A stretch of DNA of 5,095 nt from Planctomycetaceae bacterium. GTDB lineage: Bacteria; Planctomycetota; Planctomycetia; Pirellulales; Thermoguttaceae. Below the pieces are notes generated by a model. It worked only from the letters and a program-made list of their open reading frames with translations. It made no database searches and was not told the origin of the DNA. Of the stretch, positions 1 through 5,095 are shown piece by piece. The stretch covers positions 1 to 5,095 of the forward strand of contig JAISBG010000831.1 of assembly GCA_031266315.1 (NCBI GenBank), written 5' to 3'. The stretch's first letter is position 1, and the number at the start of each line of letters is the position of its first letter. A program made the translations under genes and the position numbers.

Positions 1-620
1 AACATAAAAAACAGTCCGGCGGAAGCGGTCAGTATGCCCACATCGTCGGGCAAATGTCGCCAATTCCTGAAGAGGCGGAAACAACTGAAACATTTTTGTT
101 TGAAGAAAAAATCGTCGGCGGTACCATTCCGTCCAATTATATTCCGGCAATTGAAAAAGGATTTCGCAGTTCGCTGGAAAAAGGACCGGTTGCCGGATTT
201 CCGGTGGTTGGTCTGAGCATTTTAGTGGACGACGGTTCTTTTCATTCGGTGGACAGTTCGGACTTAGCGTTTCGAATTTGTGCGCAAACAACGTTACGAG
301 AAACGTTTCCGCGAATGAAACCGACATTGCTGGAACCGATTATGCGGTTGGAAATTGAGTGTCCGAGTCCGTTTCAAGGAAATGTCGTCGGCGATCTCAA
401 TTCGCGGCGTGGTCTTATTAACGTTACCGAAACAATCGGCGTATCCACTCGAATCGAAGGCGAAATCCCGCTTGCCGAAACCTTCGGTTATTCAACAACG
501 CTCCGAAGTATGACGCAAGGACAAGGAACCTTCTCTATGGAATTTCTAAAATACAAAAAAGTTCCTAACTCCATTCAGGAAACAATTATCAAAGAACGGA
601 AAGAACAACAAAAAAAATAA
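1..620 (+). CDS. fusA: Elongation factor G, C-terminal part (5' truncated by window edge)
   Basis: This is the end of a translocation GTPase gene. EF-G drives movement of tRNA and mRNA on the ribosome and, with RRF, ribosome recycling. The frame is open from base 3 and gives 205 residues before TAA at 618-620, against about 690-700 for a whole EF-G. The visible part starts inside domain IV with KKQSGGSGQYAHIV (fragment residues 2-15), followed by YIPAIEKGF (46-54) and GPVAGFPVV (61-69). The domain IV tip loop GSFHSVDSSDLAF (78-90) keeps the conserved His (fragment residue 81) that matters for translocation. Domain V follows: LLEPIMRLEIECP (109-121), GDLNSRRG (130-137), FGYSTTLRSMTQG (161-173) and MEFLKYKKVP (179-188), ending in a Lys-rich tail. 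The GTPase domain lies outside the window. Many planctomycetes and other bacteria carry EF-G paralogues, so the family is certain but fusA versus a paralogue cannot be settled here. An internal ATG at 54 is not a start, because conserved domain IV continues upstream of it. Confidence 0.95.
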   Translation, partial: HKKQSGGSGQYAHIVGQMSPIPEEAETTETFLFEEKIVGGTIPSNYIPAIEKGFRSSLEKGPVAGFPVVGLSILVDDGSFHSVDSSDLAFRICAQTTLRETFPRMKPTLLEPIMRLEIECPSPFQGNVVGDLNSRRGLINVTETIGVSTRIEGEIPLAETFGYSTTLRSMTQGQGTFSMEFLKYKKVPNSIQETIIKERKEQQKK

Positions 621-621
621 T

Positions 622-640
622 AATTATTCAGAATAATTTT
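622..640 (+). terminator. Possible weak terminator hairpin after the EF-G gene
   Basis: Arms AATTATT (622-628) and AATAATT (632-638) pair perfectly over 7 bp around the loop CAG, starting two bases after the EF-G stop. A run of only four T (637-640, partly in the stem) follows. The stem has no G-C pair, so it would be much weaker than a standard intrinsic terminator. Position favours a transcript-end role; stability argues against it. Confidence 0.3.
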
Positions 641-665
641 CGTTAGATAAAGCAGGCAACCATCA

Positions 666-693
666 GGTAGGCGATGTTTCGCTGAAACATCGC
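666..693 (+). repeat. REP-like hairpin unit 1 (GGTAG + perfect 10-bp stem)
   Basis: GGTAG (666-670) is followed directly by the arms GCGATGTTTC (671-680) and GAAACATCGC (684-693), a perfect 10-bp stem with loop GCT. Read on the minus strand the loop is AGC, as in the other units. The following bases up to 703 (GTCAGCGTTA) match, as complement, the flank of the decayed copy at 1731-1758. This is the only unit whose stem has no bulge. Confidence 0.75.
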
Positions 694-703
694 GTCAGCG
701 TTA

Positions 704-776
704 GTCGACAGTGAATCAGATTAATGCAAAATAAAAACTCAACCGGCGCAACCGCCCAGCGGGCGGATTGCCCACC
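704..776 (-). repeat. Repeat copy A: linker plus REP-like hairpin unit 2
   Basis: The linker is GTCGACAGTGAATCAGATTAA (704-724). The hairpin, read on +, has GCAA (748-751) pairing with TTGC (768-771) and CCGCCC (752-757) pairing with GGGCGG (761-766), with loop AGC (758-760) and one bulged A (767). It ends in CCCACC (771-776), so on the minus strand it begins GGTGGG. Compared with copy B at 784-886, this copy lacks about 30 bases of the linker, including both small linker hairpins. Confidence 0.7.
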
Positions 777-783
777 CATTTTC

Positions 784-886
784 GCCGACAGTGAATCAAA
801 TTAACGACGGCAAATTATGTTGCCTTCCGTTTTGGAGTCAATAATGACTCAACCGACGCGACCTTTCAGCGAAAGGATCGCCCACC
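784..886 (-). repeat. Repeat copy B: full-length linker plus REP-like hairpin unit 3
   Basis: Starts GCCGACAGTGAATCAAATTAA (784-804). Three hairpins follow. Hairpin I is GGCAA (809-813) with TTGCC (820-824). Hairpin II is GAGTC (835-839) with GACTC (846-850). Hairpin III has GCGA (858-861) with TCGC (878-881) and CCTTTC (862-867) with GAAAGG (871-876), loop AGC (868-870) and bulged A at 877. It ends in CCCACC (881-886). All three hairpin positions recur in the inverted copy at 1621-1731, with sequence changes mostly confined to loops, or compensated in hairpin III. The bases after copies A and B are also alike (about ATTTTCGC), so the unit may extend to about 895. Confidence 0.7.
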
Positions 887-940
887 AATTTTTCGCATTT
901 TTTCGTGCTTTTCGCGTTAAAATATGAAAATTCAGACAAA

Positions 941-1459
941 ATGCAAGTTACACAAAAATCAAAATCAATTACGGAATTGATTATTGAAGTTCCTGATTTG
1001 TCGGCAACCGATCATTTGGGGCATCTTTTGGCAGAAACTCTTCCTGATGGTTCCGTTGTCGCGTTGATCGGAACACTTGGCTCAGGAAAAACACGGCTTG
1101 TACAATCTGTTGCCCACTATTCGGGAATTGAACAGGAACTTGTATCAAGTCCGACTTTTGTACTGCTTCATGAATACGACGGAGACCGACCAATTTATCA
1201 TTTTGACACGTATCGGCTAACCAATAAAGAAGAATTTCAACAACTCAGCCCTGATGATTATTTTGAAGGAACCGGCATAACTTTTATTGAGTGGGCGGAC
1301 AAATTCCCTGAAGTTTTGCCTGAAGAACGGTTGGAAATCCGAATCGAAATAACCGGAAGTACCTCAAGATATTTTCAAATCACCGCCTTCGGCAACATCT
1401 TTGACAAAACAATGCAACTTCTAAATTCATTGTGCACAAATAAAAAATCTTCAATTTAG
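941..1459 (+). CDS. tsaE: TsaE, tRNA threonylcarbamoyladenosine biosynthesis ATPase
   Basis: TsaE (YjeE) is the cytoplasmic P-loop ATPase that works with TsaB and TsaD to place threonylcarbamoyl on A37 of tRNAs reading ANN codons (t6A). The 172-residue product has the family's usual compact size of about 150-170. In order: a P-loop GTLGSGKT (44-51), SSPTFVLLHEY (69-79) with the conserved SPT segment, HFDTYRL (87-93), and YFEGTGITFIEWADK (107-121) with the conserved EW pair, then LPEERLEIRI (126-135). All expected nucleotide-binding blocks are present, so it should be active. The ATG at 941 leaves about 13 residues before the first family-like segment. An in-frame GTG at 905 would add 12 residues, but it lies closer to the repeat block and is a weaker start codon. 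Neither has a convincing Shine-Dalgarno sequence. TsaB and TsaD are not in the window. The gene is enclosed by oppositely oriented repeat blocks and is convergent with flgL. Confidence 0.93.
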   Translation: MQVTQKSKSITELIIEVPDLSATDHLGHLLAETLPDGSVVALIGTLGSGKTRLVQSVAHYSGIEQELVSSPTFVLLHEYDGDRPIYHFDTYRLTNKEEFQQLSPDDYFEGTGITFIEWADKFPEVLPEERLEIRIEITGSTSRYFQITAFGNIFDKTMQLLNSLCTNKKSSI

Positions 1460-1465
1460 TCCGTA

Positions 1466-1527
1466 GGATTGCAAGTTTTCCTCCGCCCTGCAAGGGCAAT
1501 GCGTAACAATCCACCACAACGCGGTGG
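1466..1527. repeat. Pair of hairpins just after tsaE
   Basis: The first hairpin is GCCCT (1485-1489) with AGGGC (1493-1497) and loop GCA. It is enclosed by GGATTG (1466-1471), which can pair with CAATCC (1507-1512). The second hairpin is CCACC (1511-1515) with GGTGG (1523-1527) and shares bases with the outer pairing, so alternative folds are possible. GTAAC occurs on both sides of the second hairpin (1503-1507 and 1528-1532). No T-run follows either stem on either strand, so a standard intrinsic terminator is not supported. It could still mark the tsaE transcript end or be another dispersed repeat. Confidence 0.4.
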
Positions 1528-1620
1528 GTAACAGTTTGTTATAAAAAAAATTCCTGATTTTATCGGATTAGGTGTTCAAGCATTAAAAAGTTCGTTTTAA
1601 ACACGAAACACATGAAAAGA

Positions 1621-1758
1621 GGTGGGCTATTTATCAAAAAGCCCGCTGGGCGGTTGCGCCGGTTGAGTCTTACTCGACTCCAAAATGGAAGGCAATACCA
1701 TTTGCCGTCGTTAATCTAGTTCACGGTCGGCTAATGCTTTAGCAAAAGGTCGCCTACC
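1621..1758. mobile_element. REP/BIME-like composite repeat block between tsaE and flgL, partly decayed
   Basis: Bounded by GGTGGGC (1621-1627) and GCCTACC (1752-1758). Counting flanking bases, the inverted ends agree over AAGAGGTRGGC. Read on the minus strand from 1731 to 1621 it matches repeat copy B nearly throughout. It keeps hairpin I (GGCAA 1691-1695 with TTGCC 1702-1706) and hairpin II (GAGTC 1665-1669 with GACTC 1676-1680). Hairpin III (1641-1657) is only partly kept: GCCC (1641-1644) pairs with GGGC (1648-1651) around loop GCT, while the outer part of one arm is replaced by an A/T-rich stretch. The other end (1731-1758) matches the complement of hairpin unit 1 and its flank but has lost about 11 bases of one stem arm. 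Its overall orientation is opposite to the block at 666-886. Confidence 0.6.
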
Positions 1759-1785
1759 TCTTGAATTTTATTCATAAATTCGGAA

Positions 1786-4700
1786 TCAAAGATAATTCAG
1801 TAACGACATTTGGAGCATGGCACTGGTAACTTGCATAGATGCCTGATACGCGAGTTGTTGTGCCATATAATTAAGTGAAGCATCAGCGAAATCAATTTGA
1901 AGCGTTGAATTGAGTGTTGCCGCATACTGAATATTTTCTTCGGACAAACGTAATTGTACGTTATCCAAACTGTTTTGCATCACACCAATCGAAGCACGCG
2001 AACTGTCAAGCCGTTCAACCGCCGTGTCAAGAAGTTGCGTTGCTCGTTCCATTTCGCGTGTATCGTTTTTTTCCATCGCAACCTGTAACCGAATCAATGC
2101 ATTAAAAAGCGAATCCGTTTCCAACGGGTTCGGATCATTGCCTTTCAAAACACTGTCCGTTCCGCCGGTCATTGTTACGGAATTTAACTCAACCAATCCG
2201 CTACCGTTACTCGTAAGCCCGTCCGGATTCGTACCATTTTGAACATCGAACATCGACCGAACTGTTGACGACGCCTGATTTTGAAACAGAGTAACCAGAT
2301 CATTGGCAGTTGTTACGCCCGGTTCAATTGAAAATTGCAACGTTTTCGATGCCGCATCATAGACGAAATTCGGCGGCGTTCCTTCGATCACTTCAATCTT
2401 AACATCATTCGCATAAGTTCCAACATTTTTTGCCGTAACAAGAATCGAACCGTTCAGCACTTCCGGGAAAACCGAAACTCCGGCTTGACTGCCGACTTCC
2501 GTTTTCGTCCGATATTCTTCTCCCATGTTAATCAAACCGAGTTCGATTGCTGTTGTCGAAAGCATTGTCCGGTCAACACGTGTAACATTTTCTCCGAAAC
2601 TTTTGTCCGTTAATTCAATTCCGTTACCAAATTTTGCCAACGAAGCCGACAATAAACCGTCACGATTATCAGGATGGTCGTTAATAATTTGTAACACATC
2701 GCCCAACGTTTTTGCGCCGCGAATATCAATCTCTAAAATAGTTCCGTCGTTTCTTGTAATCGTAAAATCAATTCCGCCGTCAATTCCGCCGCTTGTTGTT
2801 TCAAAACCGTCATAAACAACGCCTTCTCCGGTATTGATACCGTTTGTTGTATCAAGTTCCAGATTGAAATATTGTTTCGGTCCTGGCTGGGCGTTGAACG
2901 CATCAATCACTTCACAAGCCGTTGTTACACCGGAATTGATGCCGATGTTAATGACTTTTGCGGTTTCGTCTATTGAAACAATTACTTTACTTTGCGGATC
3001 GGTTGTTGGTACAAAATTGAGTGTGTAATCGTTCCACGCTTTTCCTTCGTTTCGGGCAGTCAGAATCAAAGAACTATTCGGCGTAACATTATCATGTCGG
3101 GCTGTTGCGGCAATACCGGGTCCGTCATAATCTGTTACACCGCGTCCGAAATCAAATTCGGTCAACCGCGAATCAAGATCAGCGGTTCGGATACCGAATT
3201 GAGTTGCTGTTGTCCCGCCGTTTTCGCCGATACAAAAATCCGCGCCGCTAATCCTGCTTCGAATATCAATTCCGTTTCGATTTTCATTAATGGACACGTA
3301 AAGACCGTATTGAGAACTATTTAACTCTGCCAGCAAATCGCCAACCGTATGACAATTTTCGAGCGAAATATTAAAGGTTTGATTACCGTTGACAAGTTGA
3401 ATACCCGACGGGTCGAAATCAATTCCTGTTCCGCCGTTGGTTGTCCCTTCAATCACGGTAATTCCCGGCAATAATGTTACGGTTCCTGTTCCCGCCAGAT
3501 CGGAACGTTGTTGATCCGCTCCGCTGACCGACGCGGTGAACGGCGGAATCGTTCCCGCTTCCGCTGCATCATTAATTGCACGAATAATATTGTTACTAAT
3601 TGTATTATCGGGATGAATATTGATCAACACTGTTTTCGTTTCCGCATCATATTCCGCCCATTCTTCACCCGGCACAATTTGCGGGTCAGCCCGAAATGCA
3701 ATATTGACATCGTTTAGCGGAAAAAGTTCTTCGCCTGTTTCCGTATCATAAACACTGTTGCCGTTGTGATTGGCACGAAGAAGAATATCATTATTGTTTC
3801 CGGCAAAAACCAATGTTGTACCGGCGCGGGAACCTAAAATATCGTCCAGTAATGTTGTTGGTGTTAGAGCAGGATTGAGGTCACGTCCGGTCAGCGGTTT
3901 TTGCGACGTTAATTCGGTTCCGGTTGGAATACCAAGTTGGCGGGCAATTGTTCCTTTGCCGACCTCTGTAACGGTAATCGAACCGGACGTTTCGGGCGGT
4001 AACGACAATGATAAACCATTCGATGTCAAATCAACTTTAACGGAAAAATAAGGATTTTTACTGTTTTCAATTGTCCGTTCCACATCGGCAAGTGTAACAC
4101 AACGGCTCAAGTCAATGTCAAAGGTCATGATTTGATCATTGAGTTTATAATTGAAACGAATAGAACCTTTTTCGACACCGTTTCCGCCGTTAAGATTACT
4201 CAGAAGTGTTGCATCGCGGACAGCGGGATTGAGATCGGCATTTCCCCGCACCGGTTCAGAAACCGCTCCGAACACCTCAACACCATTGACGTTTGATTGT
4301 GACAATAAATCCGTATCACTCCATGAATAAATATTTGATTCGGTTCCGTTGTATTTGACGGTGTAGGAATCGTTTCCCCATTCAAAAGGCAAGACCGATG
4401 TTGTCGAACCGGCAAAAACGTATCGATTTTCAAACGAATAGTTACCGAAATCAAATATCTGCTGAACCGTTTGTTTAACCGTCTGAGCCAACGCTGTCCG
4501 TTGAGTGCTGCTGGTTGTCGTGTTGACCGCTTCTAAAGCCATTGCCCGCGCGTCGTCGGTGAGCGCGTTGAACAATGAAAGTGTCGAATCGGTTGCCGAT
4601 AAAAACGTTTGTGTCGATTTGACATTCGCGGCGTTTTGCGTTTTGCGTTCAATTAAAGTCTGAACAGAAAGCGTAGCCGACGCGTTGTACGGAGCATCAC

Positions 4701-4842
4701 TTCCATAACGGTATTGCCGTTCCGTCATAAGCTGATCTTCGTAACGCGACAGCAAAATCTGTGCACTCGACAAACTATTGTACGCACGGTTTGTCTGAAG
4801 TACAACACTTGTTCGGTTGAAAGAAAGAGGGACAATAGACAT
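1786..4842 (-). CDS. flgL: Flagellar hook-associated protein 3 (FlgL), giant form with repeated internal domains
   Basis: FlgL (HAP3) is exported through the flagellar type III apparatus and joins FlgK to the flagellin filament. The product has 1018 residues, while the Escherichia coli protein has about 317. Both ends are typical of the family. The N-terminal part (1-150) contains RYGSDAPYNASAT (45-57), a helical stretch FLSATDSTLSLFNALTDDAR (80-99) and the FlgL-like NRYVFAGS (139-146). The C-terminal part (about 911-1018) is amphipathic helix with DTAVERLDSSRASIG (939-953), AYQASMQ (998-1004) and terminal MSLLNYL. These form the coiled-coil core domains that assemble in the axial structure. 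Between them lie about 700 residues of beta-rich inserts, related to the flagellin hook IN motif and arranged as three A-B pairs. The start at 4840-4842 gives the expected MSIVPLSFNRTS opening, although no clear Shine-Dalgarno site precedes it. Flagellin itself is a weaker alternative, disfavoured by the FlgL-type motif YVFAGS and the end. Confidence 0.9.
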   Translation of the reverse strand: MSIVPLSFNRTSVVLQTNRAYNSLSSAQILLSRYEDQLMTERQYRYGSDAPYNASATLSVQTLIERKTQNAANVKSTQTFLSATDSTLSLFNALTDDARAMALEAVNTTTSSTQRTALAQTVKQTVQQIFDFGNYSFENRYVFAGSTTSVLPFEWGNDSYTVKYNGTESNIYSWSDTDLLSQSNVNGVEVFGAVSEPVRGNADLNPAVRDATLLSNLNGGNGVEKGSIRFNYKLNDQIMTFDIDLSRCVTLADVERTIENSKNPYFSVKVDLTSNGLSLSLPPETSGSITVTEVGKGTIARQLGIPTGTELTSQKPLTGRDLNPALTPTTLLDDILGSRAGTTLVFAGNNNDILLRANHNGNSVYDTETGEELFPLNDVNIAFRADPQIVPGEEWAEYDAETKTVLINIHPDNTISNNIIRAINDAAEAGTIPPFTASVSGADQQRSDLAGTGTVTLLPGITVIEGTTNGGTGIDFDPSGIQLVNGNQTFNISLENCHTVGDLLAELNSSQYGLYVSINENRNGIDIRSRISGADFCIGENGGTTATQFGIRTADLDSRLTEFDFGRGVTDYDGPGIAATARHDNVTPNSSLILTARNEGKAWNDYTLNFVPTTDPQSKVIVSIDETAKVINIGINSGVTTACEVIDAFNAQPGPKQYFNLELDTTNGINTGEGVVYDGFETTSGGIDGGIDFTITRNDGTILEIDIRGAKTLGDVLQIINDHPDNRDGLLSASLAKFGNGIELTDKSFGENVTRVDRTMLSTTAIELGLINMGEEYRTKTEVGSQAGVSVFPEVLNGSILVTAKNVGTYANDVKIEVIEGTPPNFVYDAASKTLQFSIEPGVTTANDLVTLFQNQASSTVRSMFDVQNGTNPDGLTSNGSGLVELNSVTMTGGTDSVLKGNDPNPLETDSLFNALIRLQVAMEKNDTREMERATQLLDTAVERLDSSRASIGVMQNSLDNVQLRLSEENIQYAATLNSTLQIDFADASLNYMAQQLAYQASMQVTSAMLQMSLLNYL
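2164..4209 (-). repeat. Three tandem A-B protein-domain pairs inside FlgL
   Basis: The A units are residues 212-305, 466-551 and 682-770. Each has a short strand, an (I/L)-x-(I/L) pair, then TLADV, TVGDL or TLGDV before a helix (248-259, 498-507, 711-720). Each ends with an alanine/threonine segment and QLGI, QFGI or ELGL. This is the shape of the flagellin hook IN motif. The B units are about 341-443, 589-667 and 798-893. They share an A-x-N-x-G segment (ANHNG, ARNEG, AKNVG), an ND pair (NDV, NDY, NDV), a strand around ETKTVLINI, TAKVINIGI or ASKTLQFSI, and a following TISNNI, TTACEV or TTANDL helix. Links after the B units are Gly-rich (TTNGGTG, TTSGGIDGG, TGGTDS). The copies are clear only at protein level, so the duplications are old. 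Confidence 0.75.
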
Positions 4843-4911
4843 GTTATCACGGACATTCAGAATTGATACAACAATAATTTATGCAACAGCACAAAAATAA
4901 ACCACAAGCGT

Positions 4912-4949
4912 TACTAATACTTTGTGAGTTATAAAATTAGTATTTTTTT
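4912..4949 (+). repeat. Inverted repeat with T-run in the flgL upstream region
   Basis: TACTAAT (4912-4918) and ATTAGTA (4936-4942) pair over 7 bp around a 17-base loop, and seven T follow (4943-4949). On the + strand this resembles a weak terminator, but no + gene ends just before it. On the - strand it overlaps the promoter-like bases upstream of flgL, so an operator is equally possible. The stem is A/T-rich and the loop long, so chance is a real option. Confidence 0.3.
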
Positions 4950-4954
4950 AACAA
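4928..4954 (-). promoter_or_regulatory. Weak promoter-like pair for flgL
   Basis: Read on the minus strand, TTGTTA (4954-4949) is followed after 15 bases by TATAAC (4933-4928), about 85 bases before the flgL start. The -10-like box is good and the -35-like box fair, but the 15-base spacing is short for a sigma-70 promoter. No convincing sigma-28 or sigma-54 flagellar promoter was found in this region. Confidence 0.2.
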
Positions 4955-4993
4955 TTCATGGAATCGTTACGCTTACGAAAAAAATCTAACGGT

Positions 4994-5075
4994 AACCTCA
5001 TTTTCAACCTAATTTCTCTGACGAAACAACCTCAGTAGCCTATTGATTTCTCCTCAAACCAACCTCATTACCTCA
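4994..5075 (-). repeat. Cluster of TGAGGTT-like motifs upstream of flgL
   Basis: On + the motif AACCTCA occurs exactly at 4994-5000, 5028-5034 and 5061-5067. Near matches are AACCTAA (5006-5012) and TACCTCA (5069-5075), and CCTCA occurs alone at 5052-5056. The three exact copies start 34 and 33 bases apart, roughly three DNA helical turns, so they would lie on one face of the helix. This could be a set of regulator sites for flgL or a neighbour outside the window. The motif is short, so the call is tentative. Confidence 0.3.
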
Positions 5076-5095
5076 TTGATCATTTGTTTGCAATG

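Larger units (their letters stand above)
666..886. mobile_element. REP/BIME-like composite repeat block upstream of tsaE
   Basis: The block is bounded by inverted ends: GGTAGGCGAT at 666-675 and ATCGCCCACC at 877-886, whose complement is GGTGGGCGAT. It contains one hairpin unit reading + (666-693) and two reading - (748-776 and 858-886). Each is preceded on its own strand by GGTAGG or GGTGGG and then an imperfect palindrome with a three-base loop. A G(T/C)CGACAGTGAATCA linker (704-717 and 784-797) leads into each minus-strand unit, so the block looks like one element with a tandemly duplicated right half. A related block in the opposite orientation lies at 1621-1758. Known enterobacterial REP sequences share the design of a GTAG-type tetranucleotide beside an imperfect hairpin, paired head-to-head in BIMEs. 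The mobile or REP nature is inferred from that likeness; no transposase is present and no clear target duplication flanks the block. Confidence 0.6.
4843..5095. other. Intergenic region upstream of flgL; no gene seen
   Basis: This is an A/T-rich stretch with stops in all frames and no RNA gene that I can recognise. It must hold the flgL leader and possibly its promoter, unless flgL is read from a promoter beyond the window. In many bacteria flgK lies just upstream of flgL, but no FlgK C-terminus is visible up to 5095. If flgK is upstream on the same strand, at least about 250 bases separate them. Visible structure is limited to the inverted repeat at 4912-4942, a weak promoter-like pair at 4928-4954 and AACCTCA-like motifs at 4994-5075. 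Confidence 0.5.

Noticed and set aside
34..216. Short + strand reading frame overlapping the EF-G fragment
   Set aside because: It lies in another frame of clearly conserved EF-G domain IV sequence and its translation is low-complexity and basic, like a frame shadow.
666..886. CRISPR array
   Set aside because: Copies are few, unequal in length and spacing, differ in orientation, and the repeats themselves vary in their stems; there are no uniform spacers.
905..940. GTG at 905 as the tsaE start
   Set aside because: It adds 12 residues with no family similarity and has no Shine-Dalgarno sequence; ATG at 941 fits the family N-terminus better, though GTG cannot be excluded.
981..1193. Open frame antisense to tsaE
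   Set aside because: It is antisense to a well-supported P-loop gene, with no start signal and no recognisable motif.
1914..4051. Several + strand open frames of 60-110 codons opposite flgL
   Set aside because: All lie antisense to one continuous conserved FlgL frame, overlap one another and have no recognisable domain or ribosome binding site; they follow from the codon pattern of flgL.
4200..4454. 84-codon minus-strand frame within flgL
   Set aside because: It is a shifted frame on the same strand inside the continuous flgL reading frame, with no motif.
4843..4920. Sigma-54 promoter for flgL
   Set aside because: A TGG and downstream GC pairs occur on the minus strand, but the spacing between GG and GC does not match the fixed ten-base spacing of sigma-54 sites.

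Overview
The window looks like chromosomal DNA of moderate, slightly AT-leaning composition from a flagellated bacterium. A planctomycete (Planctomycetota) is my best guess. Two things suggest it: the C-terminus of the elongation factor G fragment, and a very long FlgL with repeated flagellin-hook-type inserts. Both are judged from remembered family features, not from a search, so the phylum is an inference.

Layout, left to right. Positions 1-620 (+) hold the 3' end of an elongation factor G gene (fusA or a paralogue), cut by the window edge. Positions 621-940 are intergenic: a weak A/T hairpin, then a dense block of short structured repeats (666-886). Positions 941-1459 (+) encode TsaE, the ATPase needed for the t6A tRNA modification. 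Positions 1460-1785 lie between convergent genes. They hold two further hairpins (about 1466-1527) and a second repeat block (1621-1758) inverted relative to the first. Positions 1786-4842 (-) encode a 1018-residue FlgL, the hook-filament junction protein, with three tandem pairs of internal domains (A-B-A-B-A-B). Positions 4843-5095 are upstream of flgL and contain no recognisable gene, only an inverted repeat, a weak promoter-like pair and a cluster of AACCTCA-type motifs.

The three genes do not form a functional unit. EF-G and TsaE are translation-related housekeeping genes on the same strand, about 320 bases apart. flgL is convergent and belongs to motility.

The main unexplained signal is the repeat family around tsaE. 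Five copies of a hairpin preceded by GGTAGG or GGTGGG are visible: three upstream of tsaE (one +, two -) and two downstream (one +, one -). In the three intact copies the stem arms differ in sequence but remain complementary, and the loop is always GCT/AGC. The copies are arranged head-to-head around a shared linker that has two more conserved hairpins. This resembles enterobacterial REP/BIME elements, which are moved by RAYT (IS200/IS605-like) transposases. No transposase is in the window, so the relationship is an inference.
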